From positions 1 to 64,000 of the forward strand of contig JAIELK010000003.1 in the NCBI GenBank assembly GCA_019753175.1: a stretch of 64,000 nucleotides of DNA, written 5' to 3'. Position 1 is the stretch's first letter; each line of letters starts with the position of its first letter. The notes beneath the pieces were generated by a model. That model worked only from the letters and a program-made list of their open reading frames with translations, made no database searches and was not told the DNA's origin. This stretch comes from Hyphomonadaceae bacterium (GTDB lineage Bacteria > Pseudomonadota > Alphaproteobacteria > Caulobacterales > Aquidulcibacteraceae). Below are positions 27,428 to 36,083 of this stretch, piece by piece. The translations under genes were made by a program, and so were the position numbers.

Positions 27428-28261
27428 TCAGTGCGACATGAGCAGCGGCAGGGCGGCGGCGTCGAGGATGTCCTTGGTCGCCCCGCCCAGCACGAACTCG
27501 CGCGCGCGCGAATGGCCGAACGCCCCCATCACCAGGAGGTTGGCTTTTACGCCAGCCGCGTGATCGAGAATGGTCGCGCCGACGCCGCTACGGCCGAGTT
27601 CGGCGGTGTCGGCGACTGCTTCAATGCCGTGCGTCCTGAGATAATCGATCAGCGGGGCGGCTGGGTCGCGCGCGATCGCCTTCTCGCCGCGCACGACCAG
27701 CACGCGCACGGTCTTGGCCTTGTGCAACAGCGGCAGCGCGTCGCCAACCGCACGCGCCGCTGTCTTGCTTTCATCCCAGGCGATGACGGCGACATCGAGC
27801 GAGAAGGGCGGGGGCTCGGCGTTGGGGACGAGGAGGCAGGGCCGGCCCGTCCCGAACAGCCAATCCTCGATCTCAAGCCGGCGCTCGACATCGTCACGCG
27901 GCAAGCCGAGGACCGAAAGATCGGATACGCGCCCGAGCGGACTGGTCTGCGATTCGCCGCGTGGCCAGTGCTCGGTGAACGCCAGCAGGTCGAACGTGAC
28001 GCCCGCTGCCCGAGCGGCGGACGCAAGATGGCTGTCGAGTTCGGCGGCTTTCGCCGCGGCGTTCTTCTCGACGTCGGCGGCCATGGACGCGAGCGTGGCG
28101 CCGGCAAGCCAGTGCCTGGGCGGATGCACGTCGAGACGCGGGCTGGTGACGCGCAGTTTGGCGCCGAAGGCGCTGGCCAGAGCACAGCCATAATCGATCA
28201 CGGCCGGCGCCGTCGGCGAGCCGTGAACGGCGAGATGAAGGTGAATGCGGCGAAAGCTCAT
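27428..28261 (-). CDS. Universal stress protein, tandem domain
   Basis: 277 residues from ATG 28261 (GGGAGG upstream); the track start adds 60 codons. Two Usp domains: residues 1-~140 (FRRIHLHLAVHGSPTAPAVIDYGCALA) are degenerate, and residues ~155-277 carry the ATP-binding-type end G-x-x-G-x-S/T as VMGAFGHSRAREFVLGGATKDILDAAALPLLMSH. Tandem Usp proteins respond to stress or energy state. It converges with the MAPEG gene. Confidence 0.88.
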   Translation of the reverse strand: MSFRRIHLHLAVHGSPTAPAVIDYGCALASAFGAKLRVTSPRLDVHPPRHWLAGATLASMAADVEKNAAAKAAELDSHLASAARAAGVTFDLLAFTEHWPRGESQTSPLGRVSDLSVLGLPRDDVERRLEIEDWLFGTGRPCLLVPNAEPPPFSLDVAVIAWDESKTAARAVGDALPLLHKAKTVRVLVVRGEKAIARDPAAPLIDYLRTHGIEAVADTAELGRSGVGATILDHAAGVKANLLVMGAFGHSRAREFVLGGATKDILDAAALPLLMSH

Positions 28262-28357
28262 CGTCCCTCCCGAGTGATGCGACTGTTTTAATGACGGTGT
28301 GCGCGCCGGCAACGCCGAACCGCTTATGTTAGTGATTGGGGCCGCGCCAGAGGCGAT

Positions 28358-28376
28358 GCGCCGCCGGAGGCGGCGC
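28358..28376. terminator. GC-rich hairpin after the cytochrome gene
   Basis: GCGCCGCC-GGA-GGCGGCGC is a perfect 8-bp stem about 45 bp downstream of the minus-strand cytochrome stop. No U-tract follows in either direction, so it may be a non-canonical terminator or only a repeat. Confidence 0.3.
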
Positions 28377-28421
28377 GCTCCAACCTCCAAACGCAATGAG
28401 AGCGGAAGCGCCGCACTCCTC

Positions 28422-29507
28422 CTACGGACGCGTGCGCCCATCGCGGTCCATCCCCGCGATCCATTCGCGCATCAGCGCGACGGCGCGGTCGTCGACAAGC
28501 TGGCGGCCGATCTCCGGCATCATGACGCCGGGATCGGTCGAGTCCATGCGATGCAGCAGGATCGAACGCTCGGGGTGGCCGGGCTCGATCGAAAACTCAT
28601 GCCCTGCGGAGCCGCGCCCGGCCGCCACCGGGCGCTTGTAAACACCCCAGCGGATCGGCTCGCTCTGCGACCAGCGCAGATCGAGGCCGGAGGTGTGGCC
28701 GGGGCCGTCGGGGTTATGACAATGCGCGCAATTCACGTCGAGATAAGCGCGCGCACGATCATGAAGCGAGCCGCTCGCAGGGTCATACGCGTCGGGCACG
28801 CGCGGCGTGGCTTCGCTCGGTCCATCCGCGAGCATGCCGGCGGCGCGCCAATGCGCGAGCTGGTTGCGGGCGCCGTCGATGTAGGCGAAGTCGCGATTGA
28901 GATTGCGTGCGGCGGGTCCGATCGGGGTGATGACGCCGGCGCGGTCGTGGCAGGCTTGGCATTCGTTGCGGTTGGGCACGGCCCAATCGAGCGCGATGCG
29001 TTCGCCGGCTTCATCGATGAAGCTCACCGGCAACGTCGCGCCGATGGGTGAGAGCGTCGCTTCGGTCTGCGCGTCGTTCCAGACATAAGGCAGCGCAATC
29101 CAGCCCTCGGCGCGCCGGATCAGCAGGCGCGTCTCCAGGAAGCGCACGTCCTCGGCGGGCCGGCGCATGTCGGCGGCGTACGCGAAGGTCTTGATCAGCA
29201 CCGTGCCGACCGGAAACTCGAACACGTCGCCTTCGCTGTAACGAGCCTGCGTTTCCGGCGGCACGTAGACATAGCGGAACTTCAATGCGCCATCCGACCA
29301 CAGCGGCGTGTTCAGATCGTAGGGCACGACGCCCGCATTGGGCTCGCGCGCGCCGGCGTCGGTGAAGAAGCGATAGGCCGACAACGTGCGCGCCGGCCGC
29401 TCGGCGGCGATGGCGGCGGCGTTCACTGGCGTGTGGTTGCTGACGCGCGCCATCGCGGAGACCGTGACCGCGATCGACAACACGACGGCGGCGGCGAAGC
29501 GCATCAA
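28422..29507 (-). CDS. SO2930-type diheme c-type cytochrome
   Basis: 361 residues with a signal peptide (MMRFAAAVVLSIAVTVSAMA). Two haem-attachment sites, CQACH (residues ~197-201) and CAHCH (~270-274), sit in a long protein resembling the SO_2930 family: LSAYRFFTDAGAREPNAGVVPYDLNTPLWSDGALKFRYVYVP, NECQACHDRAGVITPIGPAARNLNRDF, YLDVNCAHCHNPDGPGHTSGLDLRW. It acts in the periplasm; its partner in electron transfer is unknown. It overlaps the upstream beta-helix gene by 4 bp, and the two occur together in other genomes. Confidence 0.88.
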   Translation of the reverse strand: MMRFAAAVVLSIAVTVSAMARVSNHTPVNAAAIAAERPARTLSAYRFFTDAGAREPNAGVVPYDLNTPLWSDGALKFRYVYVPPETQARYSEGDVFEFPVGTVLIKTFAYAADMRRPAEDVRFLETRLLIRRAEGWIALPYVWNDAQTEATLSPIGATLPVSFIDEAGERIALDWAVPNRNECQACHDRAGVITPIGPAARNLNRDFAYIDGARNQLAHWRAAGMLADGPSEATPRVPDAYDPASGSLHDRARAYLDVNCAHCHNPDGPGHTSGLDLRWSQSEPIRWGVYKRPVAAGRGSAGHEFSIEPGHPERSILLHRMDSTDPGVMMPEIGRQLVDDRAVALMREWIAGMDRDGRTRP

Positions 29508-30721
29508 TACCGTATCCGTACCGGCTCGGGCTCAGCCACGTTAAGCAGCGGCGGTGGGGTCGGGTCGGGCGCGGCTTCGCTCAGCGGTGAGCCGGCGGCG
29601 GTGAGCCCGAGCGAGAGGAACGAAGCCTGACCGGTCCGGGTGGAGCGGTTGTCGCGCACCACGATGCGCACCGATTCGCTCCGCGGCGCGCCGCCTGCGG
29701 AGAACAGCGTCGCGCCGTCCCAGAGCACGTCGGGCATGGGCACGCCCATTTGCGCCAGCGCCGCCAGGTCGCCCGCCGGGGCGAAGCCGGCGTTGCCGAA
29801 CTCGTTGTCGCGGATGACGATGTCGCGAGCCACAGGGTTGTAGTTGCGGTCGTCGAACTCGTTCCGATAGGCGGTGATCAGCACGTTGACCGTGCCGTTA
29901 TCGCCGATCTCGTTGTCGAAGACGTGGACATTGCGGTTGGCCATGATCAACACGCCGGTGCCGGCCGGAACGGTGGCGACGATATTGCCGGCGGGCGCGA
30001 AGTTCGGCGTGTTGTTGCCGACGATCTGGTTGTCGAACACCCGGATCGAATGGCCGCCCTGTTGCGGCAGGCCCGGCAGGTCGAACACCAAGACGCCGCC
30101 GGTGTTGCGGGTGGCGCGATTGCCGAAGACATCGGCGTTGAAGCTGTTTTCGATCTCGATGCCGGCGACGTTCAGCTCGGCCAGATTGTCGCGGACGATG
30201 ATGTTACGCGACTGGCCGACATAGATGCCCGCGTCGGAGGCGCCGCGAGCGATGGAGTCGCGGATCAGGACGTTGTCGCAATTGACCGGATAGAGGCCGT
30301 AGGCGCCGTTGTCGGGATGGGGTCCGCGCGTCCACTCAGCGCGCACGCCGAGGATGGTTATGCCGTCGCAGTCGCGAACCTTGATGGCGTCGCCGCGGGC
30401 GTTCTCGACCGCGAAGTCACGCAGCCGCACGCCGTCGGCGGTGATGAGCAGGCCTTCGGCGCCGCGGCGCTGGCTATTGAATGAAAGAATCGAGCGGCCC
30501 TGGCCTTCGCCCCGAATGGTGACGCGGTCGACCGTGAGCGTGAGTCCGGAGCTGAGTTCGATGCGCCCGCGCGGCAGGCGCACGGTGTCGCCCGGTCGGG
30601 CTTCGATCAGGGCGGTCTGTAGCGCCTGCTCAGCGCCAGCGCCGGCGCGGATGCGCCAGGTTCGCGCGTCGGCGACGCCAATCGTGAGCACAAGGGCAAG
30701 GGCTGCGGCTGCAAGTCTCAT
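29504..30721 (-). CDS. SO2931-type parallel beta-helix protein
   Basis: 405 residues from ATG 30721 with a signal peptide (AAAALALVLTIGVADA). The body is a right-handed parallel beta-helix of repeated ~22-residue coils with N/D-ladder motifs (VRDNLAELNVAGIEIENSFNADVFGNRATRNTGGVLV, VFDNQIVGNN, VFDNEIGDNG, IVIRDNEFGN). It has the carbohydrate-binding/hydrolase-like fold of the SO_2931 family. It is exported and probably works with the adjacent diheme cytochrome, but no substrate is known. Confidence 0.88.
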   Translation of the reverse strand: MRLAAAALALVLTIGVADARTWRIRAGAGAEQALQTALIEARPGDTVRLPRGRIELSSGLTLTVDRVTIRGEGQGRSILSFNSQRRGAEGLLITADGVRLRDFAVENARGDAIKVRDCDGITILGVRAEWTRGPHPDNGAYGLYPVNCDNVLIRDSIARGASDAGIYVGQSRNIIVRDNLAELNVAGIEIENSFNADVFGNRATRNTGGVLVFDLPGLPQQGGHSIRVFDNQIVGNNTPNFAPAGNIVATVPAGTGVLIMANRNVHVFDNEIGDNGTVNVLITAYRNEFDDRNYNPVARDIVIRDNEFGNAGFAPAGDLAALAQMGVPMPDVLWDGATLFSAGGAPRSESVRIVVRDNRSTRTGQASFLSLGLTAAGSPLSEAAPDPTPPPLLNVAEPEPVRIRY

Positions 30722-30790
30722 GCGTCGTCTCCCATCCACGCCGGCGAAGCTTCGCCGCCGCGCCAGGCGCTGTAAAGCCTCTGACCTGAC

Positions 30791-31225
30791 TCAAACGAGC
30801 GTCCGCGCCTTCTCGATGATCCGCAGCGTCTCGGCCCAGAGGCCAAGCCCCGAAAGTTCGCGCCGCGAGAAGAACCGCGCATCGACGGCGTCATCGCCGG
30901 CCATCGGCTCGCCGGCTCGCCATCGCGCGGCATAGTCGATCAACACGTAATGGCCCCACGGCGCTTCCGGTGCGCTCGACGACGCGAGCAAGCCGTCGAC
31001 CACATCGACGAGGCCCACGAGTTCCGCCTCGCAGCTGGTCTCTTCCTTGAGTTCGCGCAGCGCCGCGTCCGCAGCGCGTTCGCCCCATTCGATGCGTCCT
31101 CCCGGCAGCGACCAGCGCCCTTCGAGCGGGGGTTGGCCGCGTTTGACCAGCAGGACTTGGTCGTTTCGGAAGCAGACAACCCCAACCCCTGGTGTGGGCG
31201 TGCGCTTGGGTTCTGGGTCGGTCAT
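30791..31225 (-). CDS. NUDIX hydrolase
   Basis: 144 residues. The Nudix box is GGRIEWGERAADAALRELKEETSCEAEL, matching G-x5-E-x7-R-E-U-x-E-E-x-G with Ser in place of the last Gly (EETSCEA). The N-terminus GVGVVCFRNDQVLLVKRGQPPLEGRWSLPGG is typical of the ADP-ribose/8-oxo-dGTP-type branch. The substrate is unknown. It lies 69 bp upstream of the beta-helix gene on the same strand. Confidence 0.93.
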   Translation of the reverse strand: MTDPEPKRTPTPGVGVVCFRNDQVLLVKRGQPPLEGRWSLPGGRIEWGERAADAALRELKEETSCEAELVGLVDVVDGLLASSSAPEAPWGHYVLIDYAARWRAGEPMAGDDAVDARFFSRRELSGLGLWAETLRIIEKARTLV

Positions 31226-31334
31226 GCGGAACGCAGCCTAGGCGCCGTGGGTGCACAAAGAAAGATGCGCGACGCTTTCACGCCGCGCATCCCGTGAGAT
31301 GGTGATGTTGCCGCTTCGTGCGGCAAGCGCTGGT

Positions 31335-31487
31335 CTAGCGCGTCGCCTTCTTGGCGCGCTTTGCGCGCTTCTTGGCAGCCTTCTTGCGCGGCGCCTTTTT
31401 GGCGGCCTTCTTCGGAGCAGCTCTCTTCTTCGCCTTGGCCTTCTTGGCGACCTTCTTCGTAGCTGCTTTCTTTGCTTTCCTAGCCAT
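31335..31487 (-). CDS. Lys/Ala-rich histone H1-like small protein
   Basis: 50 residues starting MARKAKKAATKKVAKKAKAK and continuing with AAPKKAAKKAPRKKAAKK-type repeats to a final KKATR. It is not in the ORF track because of its length. The composition, almost only Lys, Ala and Arg with repeated K-K-A, resembles the C-terminal tails of bacterial H1-like proteins (Hc1, AlgP, HU-like extensions), so nonspecific DNA or RNA binding is expected. A ribosome-site-like GGAGC precedes the ATG. The opposite strand shows long ORFs only because of codon bias. Confidence 0.75.
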   Translation of the reverse strand: MARKAKKAATKKVAKKAKAKKRAAPKKAAKKAPRKKAAKKRAKRAKKATR

Positions 31488-31651
31488 GCCCTGGCTCCTC
31501 TATGTCGCGGCAATGCAGCCGCTGTACGTCGCTATAATGTCATGCGCAACAATAAACGCCACAGAAAAAATTTCGCGCCGCGAATCGATGCGTCGAGTCA
31601 CGCATCGATTCCATATCGTCATCGCTCAAATGAGAGGCGCAACGACGTGCG

Positions 31652-33040
31652 TCATGGCGTGATCATCACGCGCGGGTTCATGATGTTGTTGGGGTCGATC
31701 GCGCGTTTCAGCGTCCGCATCAGCGCAAGCGATTCGGGGTCCTTGAAGCGCGGAAGATCGTCACGCCGTGCAAGCCCGACGCCATGCTCGGCCGAGATCG
31801 AACCGCCGAGTGCGACGGCGATCTCGAACACTGTCTCGGTCAGCGCGGGGCCCGGGAACCGGTCAGGGTCGGCGCCCGCCGGCTGCAGCACGGTGTAGTG
31901 AAAGTTGCCGTCGCCCATGTGCCCGAAGGCGACGATGCGCACGCCCGGACAGAGCTGCTCCATCGCCGCGTTGGCGCGCGACAGGAACTCCGGCGTCTTG
32001 GAAACCGGTACGCTGACATCGTGGCTGACTTGCGCGCCCTCGGGCTTATGGCCGGATGACGCCAATTCGCGAATGGCCCAAAAATCCCTTGCCTGACTTG
32101 CGTTTTCGGCGATCAGCGCGGCTTCCGCCTCGCCGGCTTCCATGGCCTGCGCGATCGCGTCTTCGAGGGCGCCGCGAAGGCCTTCCGCGTTCGCCGCTTC
32201 GAATTCGATCAGCACGAGGAAGGCGGCGCCGGGGAGCGGATCGCGCTTGCCGGGTACGTTCTTGATCACGAGATCGACCGAGAGGCGGTTCATCACTTCG
32301 AAGGCCGAGACCGCGCCGGTCGCCGCCTTCATCCGGTGCAGCAGGGCGAGCGCCGGGCTCGCGCCTTGCGTCGACACCAGCGCCAACTCGCGCGCGGCGG
32401 GGCGGGGGAACAGCTTCAGGCTCGCGGCGGTCACGACGCCGAGCGTCCCCTCGGCGCCGATGAACAATTGCTTCAGGTCGTAGCCGGTGTTGTCCTTGCG
32501 CAGCCCCTTGAGCGACGACAGCACGCGCCCGTCCGGCAGCACCGCTTCGATGCCGAAGACGAGGTCGCGCATGACGCCATAGCGCAGCACATGCACGCCG
32601 CCGGCGTTGGTCGAAATGAGTCCGCCGATGGTGGCGCTGCCCTCGCTGGCGAGGCTCAAGGGGAACAGACGATTCGAATCGGCCGCCGCCTGTTGCACCG
32701 CATTCAGCACCACGCCGGCCTCGGCGATGAGCGAATCATTGTCGGCGTCCACGGCGCGGATGCGGTTCATGTGGCGCAGCGAAAGAAGGATCTCGCCGTC
32801 CGGGATCTGGCCGCCGACGAGACCGGTATTGCCGCCCTGCGTGGTGATGGCGACGCCCGCTTCGGCGCAGAGCTTCACCACGTCGGCGACCTCCTGCGTG
32901 CTTGCCGGCAGCGCCATCAACGGCGTGCGGCCTGTGTAACGGCCGCGCCATTCCTTGAGATGGGGGGCCAGGGTTTCGGCGTCGGTGACGACATTCTGCG
33001 CGCCGAGACGCGACGCAATGCGGGCGATGAGATCGGTCAT
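31652..33040 (-). CDS. FAD-linked oxidase, GlcD/D-2-hydroxyacid dehydrogenase type
   Basis: 462 residues. The FAD_binding_4 domain has TPLMALPASTQEVADVVKLC, GNTGLVGGQIPDGEILLSLRHMNRI, SEGSATIGGLISTNAGGVHVLRYG and LRKDNTGYDLKQLFIGAEGTLGVVTAASLKLFP. The C-terminal FAD-oxidase domain has the metal-binding-type HMGDGNFHY and the terminal SAEHGVGLARRDDL...MRTLKRAIDPNNIMNP. It oxidises a D-2-hydroxyacid such as D-lactate or 2-hydroxyglutarate. The substrate is not readable from the sequence. Confidence 0.93.
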   Translation of the reverse strand: MTDLIARIASRLGAQNVVTDAETLAPHLKEWRGRYTGRTPLMALPASTQEVADVVKLCAEAGVAITTQGGNTGLVGGQIPDGEILLSLRHMNRIRAVDADNDSLIAEAGVVLNAVQQAAADSNRLFPLSLASEGSATIGGLISTNAGGVHVLRYGVMRDLVFGIEAVLPDGRVLSSLKGLRKDNTGYDLKQLFIGAEGTLGVVTAASLKLFPRPAARELALVSTQGASPALALLHRMKAATGAVSAFEVMNRLSVDLVIKNVPGKRDPLPGAAFLVLIEFEAANAEGLRGALEDAIAQAMEAGEAEAALIAENASQARDFWAIRELASSGHKPEGAQVSHDVSVPVSKTPEFLSRANAAMEQLCPGVRIVAFGHMGDGNFHYTVLQPAGADPDRFPGPALTETVFEIAVALGGSISAEHGVGLARRDDLPRFKDPESLALMRTLKRAIDPNNIMNPRVMITP

Positions 33041-33054
33041 GGTGAGAGAAATAG

Positions 33055-33090
33055 CACCTCCCCCTGAAAGGGTGAGGTCGGGAGGGGCAA
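33055..33090. repeat. Short palindromic repeat (other family)
   Basis: acctccccctgaaagggtgaggtcgggagggg between the FAD oxidase and the tsaC-like gene forms CCTCCCC...GGGAGGGG arms. It resembles the short GC-rich palindromes that translate as PSPFQGEV; it is related in style but not identical to the larger element at 8772. Confidence 0.55.
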
Positions 33091-33094
33091 ATAC

Positions 33095-34015
33095 TTACGC
33101 CCGCGGCGCGGCGGCGCGTTGCAGGCGGTCGCGGATCGCTTCGCCGAGGCCGTGCGCGGGAATTGGCGCGACCGCGATGGATGGGACGCCGGTGGCGTCG
33201 AGCGCGCGGAGCGTGGCGTACAGATTGGCGGCCGCTTCGACCAGGTCGCCGGACGCGGACAGCGTGGCGCCGCCATCGCGCGCGGGGCCGAAAGCGAGAT
33301 AGGCTTCCCCCGGCGCTGGCGCTGCGACGTCGAGGCGCAGCCGCGCGCGTGGCGCGTAATGGCTCTCCATCATGCCCGGCGCCTGAATTCCGGGTTGCGC
33401 CGGGTTTTTGAGCGGGCCGATCAAAGCTTCAATCGCCTCGCGCGCGATGGCGCCGGGGCGGAGCAACGTCGCTTCGTCGGTGTCGCTCACGGCGACGATG
33501 GTTGATTCTAGGCCGACGCTGCAGGGCCCGCCATCGAGCACGGCGTCGACGCGATCGCCGAGATCGGCGCGCGCATGGTGTGCGGTGGTGGCGCTTACAT
33601 GGCCGGAGCGGTTGGCGCTGGGCGCGACGATGGGTCCGCCGAACGCGTCGAGCAGTTCGCGCGCGATGGGGTGCGCCGGCGCGCGCAGCGCGATGGTGGC
33701 GAGCCCGGCGCAGGCCAGTTCGGCGACGCTGCTCTCGGGAAGGCGTGGCACAACCAGAGTGAGGGGCCCCGGCCAGAAGGCGTTGGCCAGCACGCGCGCC
33801 TTGGCCGGGAAACGCCCGTGGCGTTCAGCGTCGGCCAGTGACAGCACGTGCGTGATCAGCGGATTGAAGCGCGGGCGGCCTTTGGCGTCGAAAATGCGCG
33901 CCACCGCCAGCGGATTGGCGGCATCGGCGCCAAGTCCGTACACAGTCTCTGTCGGGAACACGACCAAGCCGCCCTGACGCAGCAGACTTGCCGCATGCGC
34001 GATCTCGGCGTTCAT
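33095..34015 (-). CDS. Threonylcarbamoyl-AMP synthase (Sua5/TsaC)
   Basis: 306 residues, the long Sua5 form. The N-terminal YrdC domain has ASLLRQGGLVVFPTETVYGLGADA, IFDAKGRPRFNPLITHV, FWPGPLTLVVPR, ATIALRAPAHPIARELLDAFGGPIVAPSANRSGHVSATTA and VLDGGPCSVGLESTIVAV. The C-terminal Sua5 domain (APGMMESHYAPRARLRLDV) follows. It makes threonylcarbamoyl-AMP for t6A37 of tRNAs. It overlaps the cytochrome b561 gene by 4 bp. Confidence 0.95.
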   Translation of the reverse strand: MNAEIAHAASLLRQGGLVVFPTETVYGLGADAANPLAVARIFDAKGRPRFNPLITHVLSLADAERHGRFPAKARVLANAFWPGPLTLVVPRLPESSVAELACAGLATIALRAPAHPIARELLDAFGGPIVAPSANRSGHVSATTAHHARADLGDRVDAVLDGGPCSVGLESTIVAVSDTDEATLLRPGAIAREAIEALIGPLKNPAQPGIQAPGMMESHYAPRARLRLDVAAPAPGEAYLAFGPARDGGATLSASGDLVEAAANLYATLRALDATGVPSIAVAPIPAHGLGEAIRDRLQRAAAPRA

Positions 34016-35358
34016 CGCACCCGCGTCGCTTCGACGTGCACACGGACGCCGATCTCGCGCGAGACGTATTCGAACTCCGGGTCGGACGACATGCCGAGAT
34101 TGGCGTCGTCGCGGCGGATGCGCGCGGTTCCATCCATGATGGCGCGGTCACCCTCGATGCGGAGTGAGAAGGGCAAGTCGATGTCGATTGGCCGTCCTTT
34201 GATGGTGAGCGCGCCACGCGCCTCATAGCTTCCGTCGCTGCGGGCGCGGATACGCGAGGTGCGGAAGACGGCGGCCGGATGATTGGCGGCGTCGAACCAT
34301 TCGGCCTGCGGCAGACTGTTGTCGTGCACGGGCACGCCATCGGAAGCGGATCGGGTTTGGATCGTCACCACGGCGGAGGAAGCGTCGAGGTTCGCCGGAT
34401 CGAAGCGGATGTCGGCGCTCCACGAACCGAAGCGCCCCTCGAATGGTACGCCTGCGTGCACGCCGCTGAACAGGATTTGGCTCGCACCGCGATCCACGCG
34501 CCACACGGGCGGCGTGCCCGGCGCCGCCGCGGCGGGCGCCGCTGGTTCGGCGGCTGTCGGCGCTTCAATGCTGTCGTGTTCTGTGGGCGCGCGCTCGTCG
34601 GCAACGTCCGACGCGTCCGCGCTGATGGCGGCTTCGCTGCGCGCCACAGGGGGATTGGCGAAACTCCACACCGAGACGGCGGCGGCGAGCCCAACCGCGA
34701 GCAGTCCCGCCGCCAGCGCGGCGCTACGCAACGCCGACGGTGGTTCAGCGACGCCATCGGGCAGGCCGGGAACCATGCGCCCGAGCACGCCGTCCTTGTT
34801 GACGAACTGATGCTTCAGCGCTGCCCCGACATGCAGGACGGCTAGGCCAATCGCGACCCAGGCAAGCTTGGAGTGTCCAAACTCAAGCGCTTCGGCGACG
34901 GCGGCGCGCGTGTCTTCGGCCAACGACGACAGACCGAAGAGATGCGGAACCTGGAACAGACCGAAATAGATCGTGGGCACTTCCAAGGGGCGATCATCGG
35001 CGACCGACCAGGCGGTCGAGACATAGAGCCATCCGGTGAGCGGCAGCGCGACGATGACAATGTAGAACGCCCAATGCACGGCCGTGGCCGCAAAGCGTTC
35101 CCAGGCCGGCATCGCTGCAGGCAATGCCGGGGGCGGGTTGATCAGGCGCCAGCCCAGCCGCGCCAGACTGAGGAGAAGAATTGTTAGCCCGATCGATTTG
35201 TGCAGCTGAAAAGCCGCAAAGGCTTGCGCTTGCGTGTCGCGATCCTCGATCGCATCGCCCATCCACCAGCCCAGCGGAATCATGCCGAGGATGGCAACGG
35301 CGATCGCCCAGTGCAGGACGATCGCCACCACGCTGTAGCGCTGCGCGCCTGCGGCCAC
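34012..35358 (-). CDS. Cytochrome b561-YceI fusion protein
   Basis: 448 residues. Residues 1-~185 are a four-helix cytochrome b561 (YSVVAIVLHWAIAVAILGMIPLGWWMG, FQLHKSIGLTILLLSLARLGWRL, HWAFYIVIVALPLTGWLYVST, HSKLAWVAIGLAVLHVGAALKHQF) with the His residues expected to ligate two haems b. A further membrane helix (~215-235) and an Ala/Pro-rich linker lead to a periplasmic YceI lipocalin-like domain (~285-448: WRVDRGASQILFSGVHAGVPFEGRFGSWSADIRFDP, DIDLPFSLRIEGDRAIMDG). YceI proteins bind polyisoprenoids. The fusion suggests quinone or isoprenoid-linked electron transfer. Two free YceI genes precede it. Confidence 0.92.
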   Translation of the reverse strand: MAAGAQRYSVVAIVLHWAIAVAILGMIPLGWWMGDAIEDRDTQAQAFAAFQLHKSIGLTILLLSLARLGWRLINPPPALPAAMPAWERFAATAVHWAFYIVIVALPLTGWLYVSTAWSVADDRPLEVPTIYFGLFQVPHLFGLSSLAEDTRAAVAEALEFGHSKLAWVAIGLAVLHVGAALKHQFVNKDGVLGRMVPGLPDGVAEPPSALRSAALAAGLLAVGLAAAVSVWSFANPPVARSEAAISADASDVADERAPTEHDSIEAPTAAEPAAPAAAAPGTPPVWRVDRGASQILFSGVHAGVPFEGRFGSWSADIRFDPANLDASSAVVTIQTRSASDGVPVHDNSLPQAEWFDAANHPAAVFRTSRIRARSDGSYEARGALTIKGRPIDIDLPFSLRIEGDRAIMDGTARIRRDDANLGMSSDPEFEYVSREIGVRVHVEATRVR

Positions 35359-35359
35359 C

Positions 35360-36055
35360 TCAGTTCACCGGTTCGTTGGGTTGACGCCCGGCGGGGCCAT
35401 CCACCGGCCGCGTGAACTCGGCCTCGATCTGGATCGCCACCACATCGGAGACACCATCATTGCCGGTGGCGCTCGCCATCAGGCTATTCACGCCGAAGAC
35501 CGAGCGCTGAAGCTGCCCGGTGGCCGAGAATCCGATCAGCGCGATCGGAAAACCCATCGGATGCTGCGCATGGCTTGCATTGTAGGCAACGTCGAGCGTG
35601 ATGGGCTGGGTGACGCCCTTGATGGTGATGTCACCGGTGACGCGCGCCGTGTTGGGGCCCGTACGCTCGACCGATGTCGAGCGGAAGGTGGCGGTGGGGT
35701 GGCCTGCGGCGTCGAGCCATTCGGAGTTCTGCAGCTCAGCGTCGAAATCTCTGTCGCCGGTGTAGGGCGTGTCGAGCGTATTCACCGCCACCGTTGCCGT
35801 GATGCTGGATTGCTCGGGATTCTCGGCGTTGAAGTTGAGCGTGCCGCTGACGCCATTGAAGCGCAGAACATAATCGGCGAGGCCGAAATGGCGCGCGCTC
35901 ACCGTCACGGTGGTGTGGTGGGGATCCAGCGCATACTCCCCGCTCGGCGCGTTCACCGGGATGGCGGCCTCCTGCGGCGCTTCCGGCGCCGGCGCGGTCT
36001 GGTTGCAGGCGGCGAGCGCCAACATGGCGGCCACGCAAAGCGTTCTCATGATCAT
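35360..36055 (-). CDS. YceI-family lipoprotein
   Basis: 231 residues from ATG 36055 (AAGGAG upstream). The signal has the lipobox LALAAC (residues ~12-17). The YceI domain runs from YALDPHHTTVTVSARHFGLADYVLRFNGVSGTLNFNAENPEQSSI to VFGVNSLMASATGNDGVSDVVAIQIEAEF, an 8-stranded lipocalin-like barrel that binds long isoprenoids in known structures. It is the second of three consecutive YceI genes; its stop is 1 bp from the b561-YceI start. Confidence 0.92.
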   Translation of the reverse strand: MIMRTLCVAAMLALAACNQTAPAPEAPQEAAIPVNAPSGEYALDPHHTTVTVSARHFGLADYVLRFNGVSGTLNFNAENPEQSSITATVAVNTLDTPYTGDRDFDAELQNSEWLDAAGHPTATFRSTSVERTGPNTARVTGDITIKGVTQPITLDVAYNASHAQHPMGFPIALIGFSATGQLQRSVFGVNSLMASATGNDGVSDVVAIQIEAEFTRPVDGPAGRQPNEPVN

Positions 36056-36083
36056 CTTAGTCCCCACTCCTTGGTTGCAAGAT

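Noticed and set aside
31251-31898. 215-aa plus-strand ORF overlapping the Lys/Ala-rich gene
   Set aside because: It is the complement of K-K-A codons (Leu/Phe-rich artefact) and has no start signal.
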